This document shows positions 20,945 through 29,309 of a stretch of DNA of 64,000 nt, in pieces. Every line of letters starts with the position of its first letter. Position 1 is the stretch's first letter. The notes under the pieces are model-generated. The model saw only the letters and a list, made by a program, of their open reading frames with translations. It had not been told where the DNA came from and ran no database searches. Source of the stretch: an uncultured Clostridia bacterium (lineage in GTDB: Bacteria > Bacillota > Clostridia > Christensenellales > CAG-917); contig CANQBO010000002.1 of NCBI GenBank assembly GCA_947589475.1, positions 62,001 through 126,000 on the forward strand, written 5' to 3'. The position numbers were made by a program, and so were the translations under genes.

Positions 20945-21847
20945 ATGGAAAAATTCAAGACATGGGTTTTGAAAGAGGCGCGGGAAACAAAAGCTCTGCT
21001 TCAGGGCGTCCCCGCCATCACGATGGTGTTTTTCGTCATCTCCGTCATCGGCATGAACTTGCTCGCCAACAAGAGCATAGACACGGGCGTAAGCTGGCTC
21101 GCGCTTGACGCGGGCATGCTGATAAGCTGGCTTAGCTTCCTCACTATGGACGTTACGGTCAAGAGGTTCGGGCCAAAGGCGTCCATAAAGCTGTCCTTTG
21201 TCGCGGCGTTTATCAATCTCATGCTCGCGCTCATAATGTTTGCGGCGGCGAAAGTCCCCGGCGTATGGGGCGAGTCCTTCGTGGACGAGGGAGGGGACCT
21301 CATCAACACCGCGCTGGACAACACTTTCGCGGGCACGTGGTATGTCGTGATGGGCAGTACTATCGCTTTCCTTGCGTCGTCCGTTGTCAACAACATCACG
21401 AATTGGGGCATAGGCAAGCTTTTCAAAAGCAACAATTTCGGGGTTTTTGCCGCGCGCAGTTACATCTCGACGATGATAGGGCAATTTGTGGACAACTTCC
21501 TGTTTGCCATTATCGTCAGCCACAACTTCTTCGGCTGGAGCATGCTTCAATGCGTCACCTGTTCGCTGACGGGCATGGTTTTCGAGCTGGCGTGCGAGAT
21601 GGTGTTCTCGCCCATAGGCTACAGAATATCCCGCAAGTGGGAGCGCGACAACGTCGGCGAAAACTATATACGCATACTCTTTGAAGAAAGCGACGAGGCT
21701 GGAATCGGCGAATATCGTCGCGAGAAGAACGAAGGGGTCGTAGGCGAGACCTTAAATGAGGCGGAAAATTGCTCTCAAACAGGAGAGGATATGTCGTATG
21801 TCGCCGCGGACGAGGCGCCTGCAAATTCGAATGTAACAGACAAATAA
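20945..21847 (+). CDS. VUT family (YhhQ/DUF165-type) transporter, likely queuosine precursor uptake
   Basis: 300 aa membrane protein with about six hydrophobic segments (for example AITMVFFVISVIGMNLL, FVAAFINLMLALIMFAA, VMGSTIAFLASSVVNNI). The segment containing NFGVFAARSYISTMIGQFVDNF is characteristic of the VUT/DUF165 family, members of which import queuosine precursors. A hydrophilic tail of about 70 residues rich in Glu follows the last membrane segment and is not needed for the fold. AAGGAG lies eight bases before the ATG. The leader hairpin upstream supports a link with preQ1. An SDR gene follows after 12 bases, probably in the same transcript. Confidence 0.8.
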   Translation: MEKFKTWVLKEARETKALLQGVPAITMVFFVISVIGMNLLANKSIDTGVSWLALDAGMLISWLSFLTMDVTVKRFGPKASIKLSFVAAFINLMLALIMFAAAKVPGVWGESFVDEGGDLINTALDNTFAGTWYVVMGSTIAFLASSVVNNITNWGIGKLFKSNNFGVFAARSYISTMIGQFVDNFLFAIIVSHNFFGWSMLQCVTCSLTGMVFELACEMVFSPIGYRISRKWERDNVGENYIRILFEESDEAGIGEYRREKNEGVVGETLNEAENCSQTGEDMSYVAADEAPANSNVTDK

Positions 21848-21859
21848 AAGGGGTTTATT

Positions 21860-22528
21860 ATGACAAATTGCAATGATAAAACGCTTGTTTTGGTGACAGG
21901 CGCGTCGTCCGGGATAGGACTTGCGACGGCGAAAAAGTTTTTGGATATGGGCGCAAACGTCGTCGGCATAGACGTCAAGGGCGAGGCGATACAACATGAA
22001 AATTATACGCACTTTGTCGCGGACATCTCAAAACCCGAGACTTTGCCCGAAGTCGAGGGGGTGAATATCCTCGTCAACAACGCGGGCGTGCAGAATGCGA
22101 ACGACATCGACGTGAATTTGCGCGGCACGATAAACGTCACCGAGAAGTACGCTTTTCAGCCCGCCATACGCGCCGTCGTAAACGTCGCGTCCGCAAGCGC
22201 GCATACGGGGGCGGAATTTGCCGAATATTCCGCGTCAAAGGGCGGTGTGCTCGCGTATACCAAACACGTCGCGCTTCAAATCGCAAAGTACGGCGCCACC
22301 TGCAACAGCCTCTCCCCCGGCGGCGTGCTGACCGACCTCAACAGGCCCGTCATCGAGGACGAGAGCAAGTGGGCGCAAATCATGGCGCTCACGCCCCTCA
22401 AAAAGTGGGCGACCGCCGACGAGATCGCCGAGTGGATATATTTTATTGCCGTCGTCAACAAGTCCATGACCGCACAGGACGTCCTCATCGACAACGGCGA
22501 AAGTTCCGACGCCCGCTTCGTTTGGTGA
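21860..22528 (+). CDS. SDR-family NAD(P)-dependent oxidoreductase
   Basis: 222 aa classical short-chain dehydrogenase. Cofactor-binding TGASSGIGLATAK near residue 13, NNAG near 74, and the catalytic YSASKGG with the preceding Ser in NVASASAHTG. Asp at the end of beta-2 (VVGIDVKG) suggests NAD rather than NADP. The substrate cannot be deduced. It is a little shorter than typical FabG-like enzymes (about 245). It follows the VUT transporter by 12 bases. Confidence 0.85.
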   Translation: MTNCNDKTLVLVTGASSGIGLATAKKFLDMGANVVGIDVKGEAIQHENYTHFVADISKPETLPEVEGVNILVNNAGVQNANDIDVNLRGTINVTEKYAFQPAIRAVVNVASASAHTGAEFAEYSASKGGVLAYTKHVALQIAKYGATCNSLSPGGVLTDLNRPVIEDESKWAQIMALTPLKKWATADEIAEWIYFIAVVNKSMTAQDVLIDNGESSDARFVW

Positions 22529-22572
22529 CCGCCTCGCGCCCTTGCCGCCTTCTCGCTTGCACACAATAAATG

Positions 22573-22601
22573 TTGATTTTTGTCCGCTTTTGACTTATAA
22601 T
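22573..22601 (+). promoter_or_regulatory. Promoter of the restriction-modification gene
   Basis: TTGATT (22573-22578), 17-base spacer and TATAAT (22596-22601), about 65 bases ahead of the start codon. Confidence 0.7.
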
Positions 22602-22667
22602 AAAATCACATAAGTATACTTATATCTTTGGCGCTTAAAAGCCGACGATATATTTTTGGAGAGAAAT

Positions 22668-25448
22668 ATGACAGAGGCGGAAAGAAGAAACGCGGCAAAA
22701 GAATTTGCGGAATTTTGGAAAGGCAAGGGCTATGAAAAGGGACAAAGCCAACCATTTTGGCTCATGCTTTTGCAAAAAGTTTACGGCGTGGAAAATCCTG
22801 CCGACTATATAAGATTTGAAGATCAAGTCGTCATAGACAGCGCGAGTTTTATTGACGGTTATATTGATACAACCAAAATTTTGATAGAACAAAAAAGCAT
22901 AAATAAGGATCTGAACAGACCGATAAGACAGTCGGACGGCTCATTGCTTACGCCTTTTCAACAGGCAAAGAGATATTCTGCCGAACTGCCTTTTTCAAAA
23001 CGTCCTCGATGGATAATTACGTGCAATTTCAAGGAATTTTATATATACGATATGGAAAGGCCGACGAGCGAGCCTACCAAAATTCTGCTTGAAAATTTGG
23101 CGAGAGATTATTACATCATGGATATATTGATAAAAACCGAGCGCAGGGATATTCAACGCGAATTTGAGCTGTCGATGAAAGCGGGCGAGATAGTCGGAGA
23201 GCTGTATGACGCCATTCTCAAGCAGTATCATGATCCCGAAGCAGAAGAAACTCTCAAAAACATCAACAAACTCTGCGTACGTCTTGTTTTTTGCCTATAT
23301 GCGGAGGACGCGGGTCTTTTCGGCGGAAATCGCAGGGCATTTAATGACTACATCGGCAGCTTTGACAGCGGCAGAGCAAGAGGGGCATTGAAAGAGTTGT
23401 TTGCAGTGTTAAACACTCCCGTGGAAAAGCGCGACGAATATTTGGAAGCGTCACTTTCTTCTTTTCCTTATGTCAACGGCGGTTTGTTTGACGGCGAGAT
23501 ACAAATACCGCAATTCAATGATACCATAATGCTCTTATTGGCAAACGCCGGCCGCAGTTTTGATTGGAGCGAAATAAGTCCGACGATTTTCGGTGCGGTG
23601 TTTGAAAGCACTTTGAACCCCGAAACCCGTCGTAGCGGAGGCATGCACTATACGTCGTTGGAGAATATCCACAAAGTCATTGACCCTCTTTTCCTCGACG
23701 ATTTGAGACAAGAATTCGAGCAGATAAAGCAAATTCCCGTCGAGCGCACAAGGAACAACAAATTGAATGAGTTCAGGACAAAGTTGTCGGAGTTGACTTT
23801 CCTCGACCCCGCTTGCGGATCGGGCAACTTTTTGACCGAAACATATCTATGCTTGCGTCGCCTTGAAAACGAGGCGTTGAGTATGCTGTACTCTTCGGGC
23901 AATACTTTGCAGATACGTATTGATGAAATAGCCGACATCAAAGTGTCTATAAATCAATTTTACGGTATCGAGATAAACGACTTTGCGGTCTCCGTCGCCA
24001 AAACCGCGCTTTGGATCGCCGAAAGTCAGATGATGAATGAGACTTCAACAATTATTCATAACTCCATAGATTTTCTGCCGCTCAAAACCAACGCGAACAT
24101 AGTCGAGGGCAATGCGCTCACCCTTGATTGGGAAAGCGTGGTGCCGAAAGACAAACTCAATTACATAATGGGCAACCCGCCGTTTGTTGGATATTCTCTA
24201 CAGACACAAAAGCAAAAAGCAGAAGTAATGAGTGTTTATGTTGATGAACATGGGAACCCTTACTCGTTCGCAGGACAGTTAGATTATGTTGCGGCATGGT
24301 ATTTTAAAGCGGCTCAACTAATTTATGGGACAAATATTGATGTTGCCTTTGTGTCAACTAATTCGATTACGCAGGGAGAGCAAGTGGCTTATGTTTGGAA
24401 ACCATTGTTTTATAGGTTTAATATCAATTTAAACTTTGCTCATAGAACATTTCAATGGAACAGCGAAGCCAGCGCACAAGCACATGTGTTTTGTGTTATA
24501 GTCGGGTTTAGCTGTAATGCCGGACGATTGCAAAAACACATATACGCCAATGGCCTTAAACAGAATGCGACTAATATAAATGCTTATTTGCTTGACGCTC
24601 CAAATATATTTATCGAAAGTCGAATAAAGCCCATTTGCGCTGTACCTAAAATGGTATATGGAAGTAAACCAACTGATGGCGGATATTTCTTTTTGACAGA
24701 AGAAGAGAAAATCGAAGCCTTAAAAAAGGAACCTAATATAGAAAAATATATAAAACGCTTTTTGGGTGCCGATGAATTCATAAACAGCAAAAATCGCTAT
24801 TGTTTGTGGTTGCAGGGCGCCGATCCAAATGAAATAAACACCTCTAAATTTATTATGGATAGAATAACAAAGATAAAGACTTTTAGAGAACAGAGTAAAA
24901 AACAGGCAACGAGAGAGAGTGCCCTTACTCCCACATTATTTCAAGAGATCAGGCAATCATCAAAACCTTACATCTTAGTACCCGCCCACACCAGTAGTGC
25001 GCGTAAGTATATCCCAATAGGTTTTGAATCTCCGGATACGATATGCGGCAATGCAAATCTCATGATCCCCGATGCGGACTTATATAACTTTGGCGTAATT
25101 ATGTCTAATGTCCATATGGCATGGATGAGAGTCGTATGTGGCAGACTTGGAAACGGGTACAGGTATTCTGCGAATATAGTATATAATAATTTTCCTTGGT
25201 GTAATCCTACTCCGGAACAACGTAATAAAATTGAAAAAACAGCGCAAGTGATTTTGGACGTTCGAGAAAAATATTCTAATTGTTCTTTAGCTGTTTTATA
25301 CAACGAAACGACTATGCCCGTAGAATTAAGGAAAGCTCATCAAGAAAACGATAAGGCAGTTATGCAAGCATATGGATTCCCTACTAAAATGACAGAGTCC
25401 GAATGTGTAATGGAATTGATGACAATGTATAAGCAGTTGATTGAGTAA
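22668..25448 (+). CDS. MmeI-like (type IIG/IIL) restriction-modification enzyme
   Basis: 926 aa single-chain enzyme. N-terminal nuclease-like part with a possible PD-ExK site (IDGYIDTTKILIEQKS, residues about 60-75), a helical linker, a class-I SAM methyltransferase with motif I DPACGSGNF (about 385) and catalytic motif IV NPPF (about 505), then a target-recognition and C-terminal region. This order is that of MmeI-type enzymes, which cut and methylate with one recognition domain; no separate nuclease gene follows. The start ATG at 22668 has GGAGAG five bases ahead. Base and codon use become clearly more AT-rich just after NPPF (about 24190 on), suggesting the specificity half has a different origin. 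Confidence 0.88.
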   Translation: MTEAERRNAAKEFAEFWKGKGYEKGQSQPFWLMLLQKVYGVENPADYIRFEDQVVIDSASFIDGYIDTTKILIEQKSINKDLNRPIRQSDGSLLTPFQQAKRYSAELPFSKRPRWIITCNFKEFYIYDMERPTSEPTKILLENLARDYYIMDILIKTERRDIQREFELSMKAGEIVGELYDAILKQYHDPEAEETLKNINKLCVRLVFCLYAEDAGLFGGNRRAFNDYIGSFDSGRARGALKELFAVLNTPVEKRDEYLEASLSSFPYVNGGLFDGEIQIPQFNDTIMLLLANAGRSFDWSEISPTIFGAVFESTLNPETRRSGGMHYTSLENIHKVIDPLFLDDLRQEFEQIKQIPVERTRNNKLNEFRTKLSELTFLDPACGSGNFLTETYLCLRRLENEALSMLYSSGNTLQIRIDEIADIKVSINQFYGIEINDFAVSVAKTALWIAESQMMNETSTIIHNSIDFLPLKTNANIVEGNALTLDWESVVPKDKLNYIMGNPPFVGYSLQTQKQKAEVMSVYVDEHGNPYSFAGQLDYVAAWYFKAAQLIYGTNIDVAFVSTNSITQGEQVAYVWKPLFYRFNINLNFAHRTFQWNSEASAQAHVFCVIVGFSCNAGRLQKHIYANGLKQNATNINAYLLDAPNIFIESRIKPICAVPKMVYGSKPTDGGYFFLTEEEKIEALKKEPNIEKYIKRFLGADEFINSKNRYCLWLQGADPNEINTSKFIMDRITKIKTFREQSKKQATRESALTPTLFQEIRQSSKPYILVPAHTSSARKYIPIGFESPDTICGNANLMIPDADLYNFGVIMSNVHMAWMRVVCGRLGNGYRYSANIVYNNFPWCNPTPEQRNKIEKTAQVILDVREKYSNCSLAVLYNETTMPVELRKAHQENDKAVMQAYGFPTKMTESECVMELMTMYKQLIE

Positions 25449-25709
25449 TTAAAATGATCACAACAATAATTTGACATTGGCAAGCAGAAAATATGAGCGG
25501 ATATAAGTTTCATGAAATAATTACAACAAAAAACCACAGTAATGCCCCCTTTAATCAAAGCAATAATGATCTGGAAACAAAATTAAAACTTAGAATAGAA
25601 GCGACAATTCACTAAAAATTAAAAAATCAACGTTAATCGTATTCATGTATTTTTGCGCATCCGAAAAGTACTTTTTTGCGACATCTTAATATTGCGGGTA
25701 GAGGGACGT
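25449..25709. other. AT-rich gap between the RM gene and lepB
   Basis: No convincing gene. A 40-codon frame (25493-25615, plus strand) lacks a ribosome-binding site and resembles nothing known to me. The stretch shares the AT-rich composition of the RM gene's second half, so it may have arrived with it. The two genes converge here, but no clear terminator hairpin is seen. Confidence 0.5.
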
Positions 25710-26321
25710 TTACGGGGTGCGGAGTTTGCCGTTTATGCCCTTGATGAGGAAGCATTTGCCGACGACTGTGCTTAGGGGGATGGGGCCGCCGACGCGACTG
25801 TCGTAGGACATATCGCGGTGACGGTTGTCGCCCATGCAGAAGATCTCGCCGTCCCCGACCGTCCATACGCCGTCCATGGAGTCCATGTCGCCGCTGATGT
25901 ACGGCTCGTAAAGCAGACTTCCGTTGAGATACACCTTGTTGTCGCGCACTTCCACGGTGTCGCCCGCGACGCCTATGACGCGCTTGACGATGGAGTGTCC
26001 CCCGAGGGCGGGCCATTCGGGAGTGCACACGACGATGTCGCCGCGTTTTATTTTGGCGAGTTTGTTGAGGTACAAAATATCGCCGTTTGTGAGGTCGTTG
26101 TCGTTTTGTTCGCCCGCGCCACCGTTGAGGGTGGGCCACATGGACGTACCTTGCACGACGAATGTGGAAATGACGTAAAACTTTACGACGAGCGCGCATG
26201 TCACCGCCAACACCACGACCAACAACAAAACGATCACCGTGATGATGACCTTCTTTTTGCGCGATGAGGGAGTGGACATATCCATCAGCTCCGCATTTTG
26301 GATGTCGTAAGGATCGGACAT
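25710..26321 (-). CDS. lepB: Signal peptidase I
   Basis: 203 aa. Cleaves signal peptides from exported proteins on the outer face of the membrane. A short cytoplasmic N-terminus is followed by one membrane anchor (VIITVIVLLLVVVLAVTCALVV, residues about 25-48), catalytic Ser in QGTSMWPTL, catalytic Lys in SIVKRVIG, and the conserved box MGDNRHRDMSYDSR. The ATG at 26321 has no ribosome-binding site; a TATAAT box lies six bases ahead, and a TTG two codons upstream is an alternative start. The preceding gene ends 27 bases upstream on the same strand, so it may be co-transcribed and also have its own weak promoter. Confidence 0.94.
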   Translation of the reverse strand: MSDPYDIQNAELMDMSTPSSRKKKVIITVIVLLLVVVLAVTCALVVKFYVISTFVVQGTSMWPTLNGGAGEQNDNDLTNGDILYLNKLAKIKRGDIVVCTPEWPALGGHSIVKRVIGVAGDTVEVRDNKVYLNGSLLYEPYISGDMDSMDGVWTVGDGEIFCMGDNRHRDMSYDSRVGGPIPLSTVVGKCFLIKGINGKLRTP

Positions 26322-26348
26322 ATTCAAATTATATGGCGCGTTTTGCCT

Positions 26349-27998
26349 CTATATCCACAAAAAGTTGTTGAATATCAAGCCTTTCGCGTTCCAAAGCGAG
26401 ATGACTTTTGCACCCGCGAATTTTGTCAGCGTGCGGCCCTCTTCGGACTTGAAATCCGTCGCGGACACGAGCACTTTTTGCCAAAAGTCGCCGCCGATGA
26501 GTTTTGTCCTCGCGATATAGCATTTTTCGTCGGGGACGGTGTAGACCCTGATCTCGAGGTCGCTCTCTTTTGGCGAATACACGTCGAAATGAAGCGCGGA
26601 CGTGCGCGCGAACGCGTTAAGCTCTCTCTCGCTGCGGCAGAGCAACAGCGAGCCGTCCGAAACGCTTACGCCCTCTATGTCGAAAGGCCCTTTGCGCTTG
26701 CAAAGAAGCCCGCTTTGAAGCACCGCGTCCTCCGTCTTGACGGAGAAAATGTCGATGTCCATTCTGTTGTCATAGATGATGCGCGAGCACTCGTTGCCCG
26801 CCTCGACATTCGACGCGCCGAGTTTTTGAGGTATCGCGCCCGTGACGGGCGTGGAACAAGCGTCATCGCCGTCATACAGCACGCTCGCGTACGCCACGGT
26901 CAGGGATGAGGGATCGTAGACGGGCACGTGTACGGTGTATTCGTGCGCGCCGACCTGTTGCAGTCCTTCGAGTTTTGTCCAATTCCGCGCAAACGCATAC
27001 GCCTCGCCATAGCTTGAGTATATCTGCACTGAATTTGCCTCTTTGTCCGTATCCAGCCTGAGGTACAGCTCGCCGTCGGCGGACTCGAAAGTCATAGTCG
27101 GACCGAGCGCCTCTTGCTTGCCGGCGAAGGTGTTCCTAAGCCACCCGAACATCGCCCTCAAACCTTTTTGCGTGATCTGCATGTCTATACTGCGCATGAT
27201 GAGGAGCTTTTTATTCTCGGAACGGACAAAGCTCAAGATGTCGCCCGCGCGGTCCACGTCGCAAAACTGCGACATTCTCGTAGTGAGGTAAAACGTGGGA
27301 CATGTCACAAATTTGGCGTATGTTTCTGCGCCGACGCCCGTTGAGTAGGCGATCTCCTGTTCTGTTTCGGGGACGTTGCCGTGAGTGAAGCGCGGCTTGT
27401 CCTTTGCCCAGCGGTAGCCTCCGCCGCATATGGGTATGAGCGCCTTGACGCGCTTGTCCATTGCCGCCACCTGCCACGATATATGTCCGCCTACGCCCAT
27501 ACCTATCACGGCGACGCGCTCATTGTCCACTATGGGAAGAGAGCAGAGCAGGGTGATCGCGCGGCGCGCTATTTTGCACCATACGTACCACGGAGAGAGC
27601 CTCGCCGAGCCTTCGAGCACGTCAAGATGCTTGTGGCACTCGCCGTACGAGGCAAACGAAAGCGAGGGCGGAAATTCCGTACCGTCCTTGCCCGCATAAT
27701 CGGGAACGCCGACCACATATCCTTCCTTTATCAGCGTGTTTATAAGCGTATCGAAGGGTATATCGTCCAAAGTGGGCAACACCAGCGCCGCACTGCGGGC
27801 GTCCTGCCAGCGCTTGTCGTAGTATACCGAAACGCGCGCTTTGAAATGCGTCTGTTCCGAGTAGTCGACGTCAAAAGCAAACGCGGCGCGCACCGTGTTC
27901 GAGCTTTCTTCAGTCGAGACCGTTGAGCTTTCTAAAGGCGCAATCGATGGGTTGTAATCCTCCCAGACCTCGCTGGGCGTCATAAATTTTAGTTCCAT
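26349..27998 (-). CDS. Alpha/beta-hydrolase-fold protein with altered nucleophile elbow
   Basis: 549 aa. The first 300 residues follow the alpha/beta-hydrolase plan of acetyl-xylan-esterase or dienelactone-hydrolase type proteins: RSAALVLPTLDD, YVVGVPDYAG, and the elbow VIGMGVGGHISW near residue 167. The elbow should read GxSxG; here the nucleophile position is Gly, so classical serine hydrolysis is unlikely. About 240 residues of unrecognised, beta-rich sequence follow. No signal peptide is seen. The ATG sits seven bases after a TATAAT box, so the mRNA appears leaderless. lepB follows 27 bases downstream. Substrate and function are unknown. Confidence 0.75.
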   Translation of the reverse strand: MELKFMTPSEVWEDYNPSIAPLESSTVSTEESSNTVRAAFAFDVDYSEQTHFKARVSVYYDKRWQDARSAALVLPTLDDIPFDTLINTLIKEGYVVGVPDYAGKDGTEFPPSLSFASYGECHKHLDVLEGSARLSPWYVWCKIARRAITLLCSLPIVDNERVAVIGMGVGGHISWQVAAMDKRVKALIPICGGGYRWAKDKPRFTHGNVPETEQEIAYSTGVGAETYAKFVTCPTFYLTTRMSQFCDVDRAGDILSFVRSENKKLLIMRSIDMQITQKGLRAMFGWLRNTFAGKQEALGPTMTFESADGELYLRLDTDKEANSVQIYSSYGEAYAFARNWTKLEGLQQVGAHEYTVHVPVYDPSSLTVAYASVLYDGDDACSTPVTGAIPQKLGASNVEAGNECSRIIYDNRMDIDIFSVKTEDAVLQSGLLCKRKGPFDIEGVSVSDGSLLLCRSERELNAFARTSALHFDVYSPKESDLEIRVYTVPDEKCYIARTKLIGGDFWQKVLVSATDFKSEEGRTLTKFAGAKVISLWNAKGLIFNNFLWI

Positions 27999-28356
27999 AT
28001 CTGCTATTATATCCCAAAACTTTTATAAAGTAAAGATATAAAAGCTCAGCCGCTCTCGCTTTTTGCCTTTCTCTCGCGCAACGCGCCCCGTCGCCGTCAA
28101 AGCCGTCCTCGCCATCGGACAAACCGTCTCCGTCCGCGTCCCCCTCTCGTGAAGGAGGCGTTTCGGGGTCCGAAACATCGTTTTTGTGCAAACGTAGTGA
28201 GTTTTGAGCCTCATCATCGTTGCCGTTTTTGTATGTATCCGTCATGCATGCGGCGATCGCGCCCGTCGCCATTTTCGCTCTGCCGCCTATGTCGAGGCTG
28301 TCGAATTCCCGCCGCATAATCTCCATCGTCCGCTCGTCGGGCAATAAAAATTCCAT
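27910..28356 (-). CDS. Small acidic protein with a calcium-loop-like Asp/Gly stretch, possibly frameshifted
   Basis: 148 aa in the open frame. The ATG at 28356 is well supported by GGAGGG seven bases ahead. The N-terminus (MEFLLPDERTMEIMRREFDS) is followed by DIGGRAKMATGAIAACMTDT and then a region with DGDGLSDGEDGFDGDG, which resembles thrombospondin type-3 or EF-hand calcium loops. I do not recognise the family. The last 30 codons overlap the start of the hydrolase-like gene and run through its promoter, which is unusual; a one-base shift near 28085 would end the protein at 28046, before that promoter, so a frameshift or read-through C-terminus is possible. Confidence 0.5.
   Translation of the reverse strand: MEFLLPDERTMEIMRREFDSLDIGGRAKMATGAIAACMTDTYKNGNDDEAQNSLRLHKNDVSDPETPPSREGDADGDGLSDGEDGFDGDGARCARERQKARAAELLYLYFIKVLGYNSRYGTKIYDAQRGLGGLQPIDCAFRKLNGLD
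28006..28034 (-). promoter_or_regulatory. Promoter of the hydrolase-like gene, leaderless geometry
   Basis: TTTACT (28029-28034), 17-base spacer and TATAAT (28006-28011) on the minus strand. Seven bases then separate the -10 box from the ATG at 27998. It lies inside the end of the overlapping frame of the gene upstream. Confidence 0.65.
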
Positions 28357-28472
28357 ATGTTCCCTCCTGCCGCATTGTATGCCTCTCGCTTTTTTTAAGT
28401 GAAAAAGCCGACTTTCGAAAACATGCGCGACGCATGAAAAATTTCGCAATTGAATTTTTGGTCGTATATCGC

Positions 28473-28501
28473 TTGACAGTGGTCCGTATTTTTTTTATAA
28501 T
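28473..28501 (+). promoter_or_regulatory. Promoter of the rpmH-rnpA cluster
   Basis: Perfect TTGACA (28473-28478), 17-base spacer, perfect TATAAT (28496-28501). Confidence 0.9.
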
Positions 28502-28597
28502 ATTTAGGCAATTTTATATCTTAAATATCATTCTATTTGACAATTAGGTGTAAAGTGCAAAACGCAAAACAAGTCTTTAAGACGGAGGAATAACATC

Positions 28598-28732
28598 ATG
28601 AAGCAAACTTACCAACCCAAAAAGAGACAGAGAAGCAAGGTGCACGGTTTTCGCAAGAGAATGAGCACAAAGTCCGGCAGAAACGTTTTGAAGCGTCGTC
28701 GCAATCGCGGTCGCAAGCAGTTGACGGCATAA
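28598..28732 (+). CDS. rpmH: 50S ribosomal protein L34
   Basis: 44 aa, very basic: begins [20 protein letters not shown] and ends [12 protein letters not shown], the standard L34 sequence. GGAGG lies nine bases before the ATG. The stop is two bases before rnpA. In most Bacillota this gene starts the cluster next to dnaA and the origin; no dnaA is seen upstream here. Confidence 0.97.
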   Translation: MKQTYQPKKRQRSKVHGFRKRMSTKSGRNVLKRRRNRGRKQLTA

Positions 28733-28734
28733 GC

Positions 28735-29070
28735 ATGAAGAGACAACTTCGGCTCAAGCGGCGGGCGAGTTTCGCGTATGTGTTTCGCAAGGGCGAAAGG
28801 ACGGGCGCTCCCGACCTGACGCTTTTGAGCGCGCGCTCGCGCGAGGGGCTGAAGATAGGTCTGTCCGTGTCGAAAAAGGTGGGCGGAGCCGTCGTGCGCA
28901 ATCGCGTGAAGAGGCTGTTGCGCGAGGCGATACGTCCGCTTGAGGACAGCATTTTCAAGGGCTGTATGTACGTCATCGTGGCGCATCCGTCGCTTGCGGA
29001 CAAACCGTATTGCGAGGTGTGCAGACAGGTGAGGCTCGTCTTTGAACGCGCGGGGAGGTTGACATGCTGA
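28735..29070 (+). CDS. rnpA: Ribonuclease P protein component
   Basis: 111 aa. Binds RNase P RNA and helps remove tRNA 5' leaders. The family signature SKKVGGAVVRNRVKRLLREA (RNR motif) spans residues about 46-65, after the basic N-terminus MKRQLRLKRRASFAYVFRKG. It follows rpmH by two bases and overlaps yidD by seven. Confidence 0.96.
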   Translation: MKRQLRLKRRASFAYVFRKGERTGAPDLTLLSARSREGLKIGLSVSKKVGGAVVRNRVKRLLREAIRPLEDSIFKGCMYVIVAHPSLADKPYCEVCRQVRLVFERAGRLTC

Positions 29071-29309
29071 AAAAGATCTGTCACGCCTTGCTCAATTGGT
29101 ACAAGAGGACTCTCTCTCCCATATTCGGCAGGCACTGCGCCTACACTCCGACATGTTCGATGTACAGCTATGACGCGATAGAAAAGTACGGCGCGGTCGT
29201 CGGCATATTTCTGACGGCGTGCAGACTTTTGAGGTGCAATCCCTTCTCAAAGGGAGGTTTCGATCCCGTGAGGGAAAATTATAGAGGACGTATCAAATGG
29301 TTGATTTGA
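29064..29309 (+). CDS. yidD: YidD membrane protein insertion efficiency factor
   Basis: 81 aa. An amphipathic N-terminal helix (LKKICHALLNWYKRTLSP) and the conserved Cys-containing block CAYTPTCSMYSYDAIEKYG with later CRLLRCNPFSKGGFDPV define the family. Assists YidC-dependent membrane insertion. Overlaps rnpA (7 bases) and yidC (13 bases). Confidence 0.95.
   Translation: MLKKICHALLNWYKRTLSPIFGRHCAYTPTCSMYSYDAIEKYGAVVGIFLTACRLLRCNPFSKGGFDPVRENYRGRIKWLI

Noticed and set aside
25493..25615. 40-codon gene after the RM enzyme
   Set aside because: No ribosome-binding site and no similarity I can name; could be chance in AT-rich DNA.
28440..28600. Replication origin upstream of rpmH
   Set aside because: In many Bacillota dnaA and oriC lie here, but no dnaA gene and no cluster of TTATCCACA boxes is present.
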